Both the position numbers and the translations under genes were made by a program. From a virus: DNA of 51,180 nt. The notes beneath the pieces were generated by a model that searched no databases, was not told the DNA's origin, and worked only from the letters and a program-made list of their open reading frames with translations. Every line of letters begins with the position of its first letter. The stretch's first letter is position 1. Positions 1 to 5,998 of the stretch are shown piece after piece. Where the stretch lies: positions 1-51,180 of the IMG/VR virus record IMGVR_UViG_3300027909_000028, one strand, 5' to 3'.

Positions 1-45
1 TCGCACCACCACCAGCACCCGACCGGAGGCCGAAGGTTCGGGGGC

Positions 46-81
46 AAAAAGAAAGGGCCGGCCCTGTTCGGACCGGCCCTC
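46..81 (-). terminator. Rho-independent terminator of the left-end leftward genes
   Basis: Arms AGGGCCGG (54-61) and CCGGCCCT (73-80) form a perfect 8-bp stem. Read on the minus strand the hairpin lies just after the stop codon at 93 and is followed by a T-rich tract, the complement of AAAAAGAAA at 46-54. This is the textbook intrinsic terminator layout and would end leftward transcription coming from 1.05 kb. Confidence 0.85.
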
Positions 82-92
82 CTGTTCGGCCA

Positions 93-293
93 CTAGTTCA
101 GGTATGCGAGTTGCTCTGCCGGGATCCACAGCTCGTCGCCGGGCGTGAACTCCACCTCGCTGGTCGTGGGCGCCTCCGTACCTAGGTACGCGGCGTGGCA
201 GTGTACGTACGCCTCCAGGCCGTTGAAGCTACCTGTGTGACACACGTCCACGACCCATCCTGTTCGGATGTCCTGGGCTACTGGGACTGTCAT
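93..293 (-). CDS. Small protein of unknown function, hammerhead-led
   Basis: 66 residues, acidic in the second half (EVEFTPGDELWIPAEQL), with no membrane segment and no motif I recognise. The ATG is preceded by GTAGGAGG at ideal spacing. The gene is the last of the left-end leftward set: its stop is followed by a terminator (46-81), and its ribosome binding site lies directly 3' of a hammerhead ribozyme (308-360). The transcript would therefore be released as a monocistronic RNA with its own 5' hairpin. Function unknown; the coding call rests on the start signal and the isolated open frame. Confidence 0.75.
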   Translation of the reverse strand: MTVPVAQDIRTGWVVDVCHTGSFNGLEAYVHCHAAYLGTEAPTTSEVEFTPGDELWIPAEQLAYLN

Positions 294-307
294 GACGCCC
301 TCCTACG

Positions 308-360
308 GGACTCATCAGCACCGGTACCTTACCGGTGTACGTGCGTTGCACGTTTCGTCC
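308..360 (-). ncRNA. Type II hammerhead ribozyme (HHR1)
   Basis: On the minus strand the order is: stem II 5' arm GGAC (360-357), GAAA (356-353), stem III ACGTGC/GCACGT closed by AAC (353-339), cleavage residue A17 (338), stem I CACCGGT/ACCGGTG with a 5-base loop (337-319), core CTGATGA (318-312), and stem II 3' arm GTCC (311-308). Every universally conserved core base is present: C3, U4, G5, A6, G8, A9, G12, A13, A14, the A15.1-U16.1 pair, and G10.1-C11.1. The cleavage triplet is GUA, which obeys the NUH rule. Predicted cleavage lies between 338 and 337, about 45 bases upstream of the ATG at 293, leaving an mRNA that starts with the stem I hairpin followed by the ribosome binding site. Confidence 0.9.
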
Positions 361-373
361 TGGTAGGGGTGGA

Positions 374-401
374 AGGGTGGCCTCCTTTCGAAGGCCACCC
401 T
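374..401 (-). terminator. Intergenic hairpin after the 411-596 gene
   Basis: Perfect 10-bp stem AGGGTGGCCT (374-383) / AGGCCACCCT (392-401) with an 8-base loop, between the stop of the 411-596 gene and hammerhead HHR1. It lacks a clear T run on the minus strand, so it may act as a 3'-end stabiliser or weak terminator rather than a strong intrinsic terminator. Confidence 0.5.
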
Positions 402-410
402 CCCTGTACG

Positions 411-596
411 TTACCGGCTCGTCATGCTGTCAAGCCCTAATTGGACCTGACGCGCGACTTCGGCACGTTCCACTTCACCCTCACCGTCCGAGTACTGGTA
501 CTCGTCGACGAGTAGTGCCAACGCCTCGTACACGACGTTGACTTGATCGTCCGTGAGGACGATCTGGTGGAACGTCTCCAGTGGCTGACTGGACAT
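411..596 (-). CDS. Small acidic protein of unknown function, hammerhead-led
   Basis: 61 residues starting MSSQPLETFHQ. The chosen ATG at 596 has GGAGG four bases upstream; longer in-frame starts would run through the ribozyme leader and are rejected. The middle is predicted helical and acidic (VNVVYEALALLVDEYQYSD). No family recognised. It sits between hammerhead HHR2 upstream and a hairpin plus HHR1 downstream, so it is another self-contained cassette of the left-end leftward group. Confidence 0.7.
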   Translation of the reverse strand: MSSQPLETFHQIVLTDDQVNVVYEALALLVDEYQYSDGEGEVERAEVARQVQLGLDSMTSR

Positions 597-609
597 GATC
601 CCTCCTACG

Positions 610-669
610 GGTCTCATCAGCGCCGGCGCTTTACCGGCGGACACGGTACTCTCGTACCGTGTTTCGACC
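610..669 (-). ncRNA. Type II hammerhead ribozyme (HHR2)
   Basis: Same architecture as the element at 308-360 but with different stem sequences: stem II GGTC (669-666) / GACC (613-610), GAAA (665-662), a 9-bp stem III ACACGGTAC/GTACCGTGT with a GAGA tetraloop (662-641), cleavage residue C17 (640), stem I CGCCGG/CCGGCG (639-621), and core CTGATGA (620-614). The cleavage triplet is the preferred GUC. All conserved core bases are present. Because every stem differs from HHR1 while pairing is kept, the two copies support each other by covariation. Cleavage would fall between 640 and 639, about 44 bases upstream of the ATG at 596. Confidence 0.93.
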
Positions 670-686
670 TTGGGTGGCATGCTAGG

Positions 687-1098
687 GGGTAGTGGGTGTG
701 GGCCGTGCTAGCTACGGACTATCGGTTGATGTTCCGTGTCACGAACCGGGTTACGAAGCTGTAAACCTCGTCCCGGGTGAACCGCTTCTTACCTTTCGCA
801 CCCTTGACAATCAGACCGTTGCGGTCGTAATTGTACATCATCTGGGGGCGAACCCTGTACTCGACATCCAACGCCTCGAATACGGTGTTGACGATCGAGT
901 GCACCAAGTACGGGGTCATTTCATCTGACGTACCTGCTCCGAAGACCAGGTCCCGTACCAGGTCGTCGAGGACGCTAGGACCCTCGACGTTCGGGATCTG
1001 CTCGTCTACGTTGACGTCGGCGAGCTCGTGGTTGTCTGCTGCATTCATGGTAGTCACCCTTCTGTTGATTGATGGTTGGCTACCCACACCCACTACCC
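687..1098. repeat. 16-bp inverted repeat enclosing the 719-1048 gene
   Basis: GGGTAGTGGGTGTGGG at 687-702 is repeated in perfect inverted orientation at 1083-1098. The copies lie in the 3' and 5' untranslated regions of the leftward gene at 719-1048, so the mRNA ends could pair around the whole coding region. A paralogous gene near the other genome end has its own, different, enclosing inverted repeat. Confidence 0.8.
719..1048 (-). CDS. PQM-Y-Y family protein, left-end paralog
   Basis: 109 residues. The acidic N-terminal half is followed by a conserved C-terminal block containing VRPQMMYNYDRNGLIVKGA (about residues 65-85) and a basic helix. The protein at 49209-49565 shares IHSVINTVFEVL-like and PQMMYNYDRNGLIVKGAKG stretches with it, and the acidic protein at 42591-43091 keeps PQMIYSYIKN, so three paralogs exist. 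The ATG at 1048 has AAGGGTGAC upstream. The basic end suggests nucleic-acid binding, but this is inference only. The gene lies inside a 16-bp inverted repeat and is read from the divergent control region at 1.24 kb. No function known to me. Confidence 0.75.
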   Translation of the reverse strand: MNAADNHELADVNVDEQIPNVEGPSVLDDLVRDLVFGAGTSDEMTPYLVHSIVNTVFEALDVEYRVRPQMMYNYDRNGLIVKGAKGKKRFTRDEVYSFVTRFVTRNINR

Positions 1099-1140
1099 TC
1101 TGGCATGTCACCCTATTTAGTTATCAAATGACGATCCGTA

Positions 1141-1167
1141 CCCCATCCCCCCTCCCCCCGCTACCCC
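1141..1167 (-). other. G-quadruplex-forming tract in a leader
   Basis: On the minus strand the tract reads G4-N4-G6-N1-G6-N2-G4 (complement of CCCC runs at 1141-1144, 1147-1152, 1154-1159 and 1164-1167). It fits the usual four-run quadruplex rule with very short loops. It lies about 100 bases upstream of the leftward ATG at 1048 and downstream of the TATAAT box at 1240, so it would be in the 5' untranslated RNA. The rest of the 300-base gap (1112-1413) holds promoter signals but no gene. Confidence 0.65.
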
Positions 1168-1239
1168 GGCGTCGCGCTCTCCCGCACTACGCACCCGCCG
1201 CGGTTGCTATGAAGTTGGTTGAATGTCGCACGTAACTAT

Positions 1240-1264
1240 ATTATATATCAAGATCCGGATCTTG
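1240..1264 (-). promoter_or_regulatory. Leftward -10 box with 16-bp perfect palindrome (operator-like)
   Basis: A TATAAT on the minus strand (1240-1245) lies next to the perfect palindrome CAAGATCCGGATCTTG (1249-1264), which occupies the normal spacer/-35 region. The half site GATCTTGA recurs next to most leftward promoters of this genome, so the palindrome is the best candidate binding site for a phage regulator. No good -35 hexamer is visible, which fits an activator- or repressor-controlled promoter. The adjoining plus-strand sequence continues TTGAAGGCCCCCC, as in the other members of the family. Confidence 0.6.
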
Positions 1265-1359
1265 AAGGCCCCCCTACGGGTTAAGCCTGGTGCTAGGCAA
1301 AACCTATGTTAAACAAGGTCCTACTCCAGTTTGGTGATCGGTAAAGGTTAACTCCTCCA

Positions 1360-1389
1360 TTGCGTTCCAGCGGTTGCCTACTATATACT
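1360..1389 (+). promoter_or_regulatory. Promoter of the rightward virion operon
   Basis: TTGCGT (1360-1365), an 18-base spacer and TATACT (1384-1389) form a sigma-70-like promoter. The ribosome binding site TAGGAGGTG of the first virion gene follows within 20 bases. It is the only clear rightward promoter before the terminase genes. Confidence 0.65.
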
Positions 1390-1413
1390 AGAGGTAGGGT
1401 AGGAGGTGAACAA

Positions 1414-1734
1414 ATGATCGATCCCAATAGCGACAACGTCGACCCGGAGCTCGCGCGCCTGATCGAGGCTGCGCACCTGGAAGAGAGCCTTCATCCGGAA
1501 GAGGATAACCGGGATAGAGCGATTCGAGTACTTGAGGACGCAGCCCCCGTCGCTGCGATGTCTATCGTGCAGTTGTCACGGCAGGCACAGAACGAGAACC
1601 TCAGGTTCCGTGCTTCGACCTACATCCTCGACCGCGTTCTCGGCGACGTCAAGGGCTCCAACGGCACCAAGCCGCCGTGGGAGGAGCTCTTCGAGGGCGT
1701 CACCATTCCAAACGACGCGAGTGCACTCGAATAG
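1414..1734 (+). CDS. Probable terminase small subunit
   Basis: 106 residues from the ATG at 1414, which has AGGAGGTGAACAA in front. Residues about 45-90 (VQLSRQAQNENLRFRAST, then YILDRVLGDVKG) resemble the C-terminal helical part of phage small terminases, in which a helix of the form RxxASxYILDRVLG recurs. The small subunit recognises the packaging site and feeds DNA to the large subunit. Unusually, four small genes separate it from the large terminase. The acidic N-terminus lacks a recognisable helix-turn-helix, so the call is moderate. Confidence 0.6.
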   Translation: MIDPNSDNVDPELARLIEAAHLEESLHPEEDNRDRAIRVLEDAAPVAAMSIVQLSRQAQNENLRFRASTYILDRVLGDVKGSNGTKPPWEELFEGVTIPNDASALE

Positions 1735-1767
1735 GCCTTTTGGTTTGTTCAGTGCACTTCGTCCTTG

Positions 1768-1813
1768 CCCGTGTGGTGCCCTGTGAAGCTCTCGAACGGG
1801 TAGTTATACAAGG
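1768..1813 (+). repeat. Composite repeat CCCGTGTGG / TAGTTATACAAGG
   Basis: CCCGTGTGG (1768-1776) is followed 33 bases later by TAGTTATACAAGG (1801-1813). This is a diverged copy of a composite motif found on both strands across the genome, here between the small terminase and the next gene, directly before the ribosome binding site at about 1815. Confidence 0.6.
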
Positions 1814-1824
1814 TGGGAGGCGCA

Positions 1825-2037
1825 ATGCCCAACAAGAATGTGCAGACACTGAAGGCACGGAACACGACCGTGCGGTATCGGCGGACGAACGGTAAGTTCG
1901 TGAACGCCTACGTCACCGCGACCAATGGTGCGGGTGGCGTGTGTTCGCTGAAGGTACCGTACCAGAAGGCAGTCATCACGTCGAAGAGCAAGTTGGCTTC
2001 CCTTCACGGGACCGACGGCTACGACAACAGGCACTAG
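1825..2037 (+). CDS. Small basic protein of unknown function
   Basis: 70 residues from the ATG at 1825 (MPNKNVQTLKARN), preceded by GGGAGGCGCA. The protein is strongly basic (TVRYRRTNGKFVNAYVTATN) with no membrane segment. An in-frame GTG 12 bases upstream overlaps the ribosome binding site and is less likely. Its position inside the packaging block suggests a head-assembly or DNA-binding role, but nothing in the sequence proves this. Confidence 0.7.
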   Translation: MPNKNVQTLKARNTTVRYRRTNGKFVNAYVTATNGAGGVCSLKVPYQKAVITSKSKLASLHGTDGYDNRH

Positions 2038-2039
2038 CC

Positions 2040-2234
2040 ATGGCACGCAAGCTGGTGACTTACTACAAGACCGGTACACGAAAGCCGAAGCCTGGTGTGC
2101 TTGTTGGCGGTGTCTCGGCTAATGGCGGGCGTGTCATTCGGATTCGTCACCACGGTGAGACGTACGGCGACGGTACCACGGGGATCCTGTTGAGGACTTC
2201 TCACTCGCAGACGAATGTGTTCGTGTATGCCTGA
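2040..2234 (+). CDS. Small basic protein of unknown function
   Basis: 64 residues (MARKLVTYYKTGTRKPKPG), basic, with a Gly-rich centre. It starts two bases after the stop of the previous gene, so it is probably translated by coupling; the upstream sequence has only a weak ribosome binding site. Size, charge and a Y-(R/K)-x-G-K-like beginning resemble the gene just before it, which hints at an old duplication, but similarity is too low to be sure by eye. Confidence 0.65.
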   Translation: MARKLVTYYKTGTRKPKPGVLVGGVSANGGRVIRIRHHGETYGDGTTGILLRTSHSQTNVFVYA

Positions 2235-2245
2235 CAGGAGGATCG

Positions 2246-2545
2246 GTGGGCGACCTCGTTTGGATAAACTTCGGTTTAGCCGGAGGAATGCTGGTCGCCC
2301 TGTTTGTTGCCCTTCGAAGTGGGGCGCTATACACGAGTAGATCAGTCGACAGGATCGTCCAGAGCTACGAGGATCGGATCAAGCGCGAGCAGGACTACAA
2401 CCACTTGGTAATGGAACTGAACGAGAAACTAGACGAGCGAAACGACCTGCTTACCTCGCGCATAGACCAAATGCTTGCAGTATCACGTGCGAATGGCATG
2501 ATCGAAGCACTTCCACCAGCAACTGCTGAAAGGGTGGTCAAGTGA
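2246..2545 (+). CDS. Membrane-anchored coiled-coil protein
   Basis: 99 residues from a GTG at 2246 with GGAGGATCG in front. Residues about 5-25 (INFGLAGGMLVALFVALRS) form one hydrophobic transmembrane helix; residues 35-80 are charged and helical with heptad spacing (coiled coil). The 3' end overlaps the next gene by four bases (GTGA), which implies translational coupling. A single-span coiled-coil protein between the terminase subunits is unusual; a lysis or envelope role is possible but not shown. Confidence 0.7.
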   Translation: MGDLVWINFGLAGGMLVALFVALRSGALYTSRSVDRIVQSYEDRIKREQDYNHLVMELNEKLDERNDLLTSRIDQMLAVSRANGMIEALPPATAERVVK

Positions 2546-2733
2546 ACGAGCCGGCTCCTGTTGCTGAGCTGCAGGGTGATCCCACTGATGAGACCTTGGC
2601 TGAAGTCGAAGAGAAGATCATCACGGCAGAGGACAAGCTGAGGGAAGCTCGCGAAAAGCTGTGGGAGGTCCGACAGGCTTTTAGGGCCGCCAAGAAGGTT
2701 GAATCACGCGTAGCACAGCTGAAGCGAGCGTAA
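2542..2733 (+). CDS. Small coiled-coil protein
   Basis: 63 residues from the GTG at 2542 inside the GTGA overlap with the preceding gene. Residues 18-60 are almost entirely charged helix (EVEEKIITAEDKLREAREKL), a clear coiled coil. Its stop lies one base before the GTG of the large terminase. It may partner with the coiled coil of the membrane protein next to it. No family recognised. Confidence 0.65.
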   Translation: MNEPAPVAELQGDPTDETLAEVEEKIITAEDKLREAREKLWEVRQAFRAAKKVESRVAQLKRA

Positions 2734-2734
2734 C

Positions 2735-4252
2735 GTGGGCAAAATCGACATGGCGAAGTACTTCGCGAAGATCGGGTACAAGCCCCATCCGCGGCAGATG
2801 CTGTTCCATATGAGTCCAGCACGCTTCCGTGTGCCCTGCTGCGGACGTCGATTTGGCAAAAGTATGATGGGGGCGAGGGACGAGGAGCCAAAGCTTCTTT
2901 TGCCCGATCGCCGAGTGTGGGCAGTAGGCCCAACGTACGACCTGGCCGAGAAGGAGTTTCGTGTCATCTGGAATGACATGATTATCGGCCTGGAGTTCGC
3001 CAGAGACAAGCGGATCAAGAAGGCTTACAACAAGCGCTCTGGCGAAATGTTCATCGAGTTCCCGTGGCAGACGAGAATCGAGTGCCGAAGTGCAGACCAC
3101 CCAGAAAACCTCGTCGGTGAGCGTCTCGATCACGTCATTATGTCTGAGGCTGCGAAGCACAAGAAGGACACGTGGGAGCGCTATATTCAACCTGCACTCG
3201 CGGACCGTCGAGGATCTGCCACGTTCCCTTCAACGCCTGAAGGTTTTAACTGGTTCTACGACGTCTGGTCCCAGGGCCAGGACCCGACCTACCCGGACAC
3301 TGAGAGTTGGCAGTTCCCTAGCTGGGACAACCCTTACGTGTACCCTGAGGGTCGATATGACCCTGAAATTGTCCGACTCGAGCGCGCGTCTACTCAAGAG
3401 TGGTTCGCACAGGAGATTGCTGCGGACTTTACAGCATTCGTCGGGAAGATTTACGGTGAGTTCGCTGAAACGACCCATGTACGACCACATACGTTCAACC
3501 CCGACTGGCCTAACTATGTTGCTTTTGACTGGGGGTACACGAACCCTCTTGCGGCCATAGAGTTCCAGGTAAGTCCTTGGGACGAAGTTTTCGTGTGGCG
3601 GGAGCACTACCAGGCGTACATGACGCTTGAGGAGCATCTGAACATACTCAAGACGAGGAATAACCCGGACGGGTATCGGGTTGACCTGTGCTTTGGAGAT
3701 GCAGCTGATCCTGAGGCCGCTGTTTACGTGTCGCAGCACTACGCACCTTGTGTGGCAATGCCTGAAGCCAAGGCTAACTGGCGTGAAGGTGTTGACCTGA
3801 TTAAGGTGTACCTGAAGATCCGTGAGCCTTCAGACAGCCTTGACCTGACGGAGATGACTTCGAAGCTAGATCTGCAGTACGCCGACGGCTTGAAGAAGCC
3901 ACGGTTGACCATTGACCCGTCTTGCAAGAACATGATTCGAGAGTTCAACGGTTACCGGGCGCCGAGCAGTCGCCTTCAGGTCAATCCACGTGAAGCGGCA
4001 CAGAAGTACGACGACCACGCACTAGATGCACTGCGCTACGGCATGATGCACGTCTTCAAGTTGGGCTGTAACAGTCACCTGGACGAGCTGTACGACCCTC
4101 GAGGATTCCTGAAGGGCGTACCGAACGTCAACACCATGGGCATTGTGTACGACGGTGAAGGTGATGGTGCGAACGGTTTCTTCAAGTTCGGATCAAGCGA
4201 TGGTGCAGCCGACTTTAGTTCGTTTTTCTCGGCCGCCGACATGAACTTCTAG
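2735..4252 (+). CDS. terL: Terminase large subunit (packaging ATPase/nuclease)
   Basis: 505 residues, normal for the family. The N-terminal ATPase carries a Walker A-like CCGRRFGKSMMG (about 35-46), the adenine-binding/Q-like VGPTYDLAEKEF (about 65-76) and Walker B HVIMSEAAK (about 132-140). The C-terminal RNase H-like nuclease shows FDWGYTNPLA, CFGDAADPEA and KYDDHALDALRYGM, which supply the acidic metal ligands. It powers DNA translocation into the prohead and cuts the concatemer. The GTG at 2735 is used here; an internal ATG five codons later is an equally plausible start. Confidence 0.95.
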   Translation: MGKIDMAKYFAKIGYKPHPRQMLFHMSPARFRVPCCGRRFGKSMMGARDEEPKLLLPDRRVWAVGPTYDLAEKEFRVIWNDMIIGLEFARDKRIKKAYNKRSGEMFIEFPWQTRIECRSADHPENLVGERLDHVIMSEAAKHKKDTWERYIQPALADRRGSATFPSTPEGFNWFYDVWSQGQDPTYPDTESWQFPSWDNPYVYPEGRYDPEIVRLERASTQEWFAQEIAADFTAFVGKIYGEFAETTHVRPHTFNPDWPNYVAFDWGYTNPLAAIEFQVSPWDEVFVWREHYQAYMTLEEHLNILKTRNNPDGYRVDLCFGDAADPEAAVYVSQHYAPCVAMPEAKANWREGVDLIKVYLKIREPSDSLDLTEMTSKLDLQYADGLKKPRLTIDPSCKNMIREFNGYRAPSSRLQVNPREAAQKYDDHALDALRYGMMHVFKLGCNSHLDELYDPRGFLKGVPNVNTMGIVYDGEGDGANGFFKFGSSDGAADFSSFFSAADMNF

Positions 4253-4260
4253 GGGAACAG

Positions 4261-5781
4261 ATGGCAGAACAACTGGAACTGGAGATGGCACTGCCAGGTG
4301 TCGACCCTGGAAGTGCGGCTCTCGACGCATACCTCGCCGACCTTCAGGCTCGAACAGGCGTGATGCCTAAGGTCATGAGCTTCCAGGAAGCTTGGGCGAG
4401 GTTCGAGCTTGTTGGTGCTGGCAACGGCAACTTCAACGACTACATCGTCATGGCCGAGCGCGACACAAATCTCGACCCTGGTGCAGCCCTTCGTGAATTG
4501 GGGTACTCTAGCCCCAGTCCGTGGACGTCCTGGACTAGGGAAGAGTGGAACCCGAAGCTGTATGGCTTGCAGGGCCTCACCGAGTACTACCGGATGAAGC
4601 GTCAGGACGGTACCGTTCGAGGAGCTCTGCGCCTACTCAAGACGCCGATTCAGGCGGCGCACTGGTTCTTGGAGCCAGCCTCGGAAAGTCCCCTGGACAT
4701 GAACATCGCCAAGTTCGTCGAAGAGATCCTGTTCGACGGGCTGAACGTGTCTTGGTCCCGTGTGCTGGATGACATCTTGCTCATGTGTGAGTACGGCCAC
4801 ATGGTCTTCGAGAAGGTGTTCGGCCTTAACGATGATGGCAAGATCGTCCTGAAGAAGCTCGCGCCTCGTCACCCGATGGACGTACAGGATTGGCTGTACG
4901 ACCTCAATGGTGGACCTGACGGTGTGCGCATGCTGCCGAACGACTTCCAGGGTGAGCCGGACGGGATCTTCATTCCGATCGGCAAGTTGGTCATCTTCAG
5001 CCTGGAGGCAGAGGCAGGCGACCTGCGTGGAACTTCGGTCTTGAGGTCAGTGTACAAGCACTGGTACTTCAAGGACACGCTGTACAAGATCGACGCCATC
5101 CAGAAGGAGCGGCACGGTATTGGCGTACCGATCATCAAGCTTCCACCGGGATGGGGCGACGCTGACAAGCGCCTCGCGGACGAGATCGGTCGGAACCTGA
5201 GGACGAACGAGCGTGCGCACATTGTGCTGCCGCCGTTCTGGGACATCCTGTTCGCCAAGCTCGAAGGGCAGCCTGTCGACTGCATCAGCTCGATCGATCA
5301 CCATGACAAGAAGATCTACGACAATATCCTTGCACCTTTTGCTACTGCATCTGATCAGAAGCGCGAAGCACAGGACCTGTTCTACAAGAGCACACGTTAC
5401 ATCGCCTCTTGTGTCACAGACACCATCAACAGACACGTCATCAAGCAGCTGGTTGACTTCAACTTCCGTAGGGGTGGCTACCCGAAGCTTCGTGCACGGC
5501 GCATCGGCGAGTGGGAAGACATTCGTACCATGTCGTTCTCCCTGCGTAACTTCATTGGTGCAGGTGCAATCACACCTGACGAGCGCCTGGAGAAGTTCCT
5601 ACGCCACGAGCTCGACCTGCCAATGGCAGAACTCGAAACACGACGCGAAGTAGCGACACCACAAGGACCAGGATCTGTAGAGCCTCCGGGCCAAGCGACA
5701 GCAGGTCCGCCGAGGCAGGCAAAGACCGCGCCTGTCGGAACTGGAAACAAGAATGCAGGGAAGGACTCAAGAGGCAAGTAG
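4261..5781 (+). CDS. Portal protein (Mu gp29 / DUF935-like)
   Basis: 506 residues, beginning eight bases after the terminase stop. Typical portal features are visible: GTVRGALRLLKTPIQAAHWF (about 120-140), a wing region with EYGHMVFEKVF, and a long central helix before the crown. The sequence style matches DUF935/Mu gp29 portals rather than the SPP1 or HK97 types. The last 40 residues are Pro/Gly/Lys-rich and disordered. The portal forms the dodecameric gate through which DNA enters and leaves the head. Confidence 0.85.
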   Translation: MAEQLELEMALPGVDPGSAALDAYLADLQARTGVMPKVMSFQEAWARFELVGAGNGNFNDYIVMAERDTNLDPGAALRELGYSSPSPWTSWTREEWNPKLYGLQGLTEYYRMKRQDGTVRGALRLLKTPIQAAHWFLEPASESPLDMNIAKFVEEILFDGLNVSWSRVLDDILLMCEYGHMVFEKVFGLNDDGKIVLKKLAPRHPMDVQDWLYDLNGGPDGVRMLPNDFQGEPDGIFIPIGKLVIFSLEAEAGDLRGTSVLRSVYKHWYFKDTLYKIDAIQKERHGIGVPIIKLPPGWGDADKRLADEIGRNLRTNERAHIVLPPFWDILFAKLEGQPVDCISSIDHHDKKIYDNILAPFATASDQKREAQDLFYKSTRYIASCVTDTINRHVIKQLVDFNFRRGGYPKLRARRIGEWEDIRTMSFSLRNFIGAGAITPDERLEKFLRHELDLPMAELETRREVATPQGPGSVEPPGQATAGPPRQAKTAPVGTGNKNAGKDSRGK

Positions 5782-5788
5782 TCCTTTG

Positions 5789-5833
5789 CCCGTGTGGGGT
5801 TGTGAATCTCGTGTGGATCGTTGTTAAACAAGG
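5789..5833 (+). repeat. Composite repeat CCCGTGTGG / TTGTTAAACAAGG
   Basis: CCCGTGTGG (5789-5797) and TTGTTAAACAAGG (5821-5833) are exactly 32 bases apart, in the 100-base gap between portal and the next small gene. Further on, TTGCTA-18-GATAAT (about 5837-5866) could be a weak promoter ahead of the strong ribosome binding site AGGGAGGGAACC. Confidence 0.75.
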
Positions 5834-5881
5834 GCCTTGCTAACCATTGGGTGACTACTTGATAATAAAGGGAGGGAACCA

Positions 5882-5998
5882 GTGGGTTACGGAGGCGGTA
5901 AGCCAGCCAAGATCCCAGGGACCAAGGCAATTCCAATGCCCAAGCAGTCAGGCAAGCCGAAGCGGAAGAAGCCCAAGAAGGCGGTGAAGAAGGCATGA
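5882..5998 (+). CDS. Very small Lys-rich protein of the head module
   Basis: 38 residues from the GTG at 5882, which has GGGAGGGAACCA upstream. The Gly-rich start (MGYGGGKPAKIPG) runs into a lysine-packed tail (KPKRKKPKKAVKKA). The stop overlaps the start of the protease gene (ATGA), so the two are translationally coupled. Such short polycationic proteins beside head genes may bind DNA or the inner capsid wall. No homolog recognised; the coding call rests on the start signal, coupling and lysine bias. Confidence 0.7.
   Translation: MGYGGGKPAKIPGTKAIPMPKQSGKPKRKKPKKAVKKA

Noticed and set aside
2584-2616. CTGATGAGACC followed by GTCGAAG inside the coiled-coil gene, resembling a hammerhead core
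   Set aside because: GAAG replaces the essential GAAA, there are no stems I or III, and the bases are explained as codons of an Asp/Glu-rich helix.
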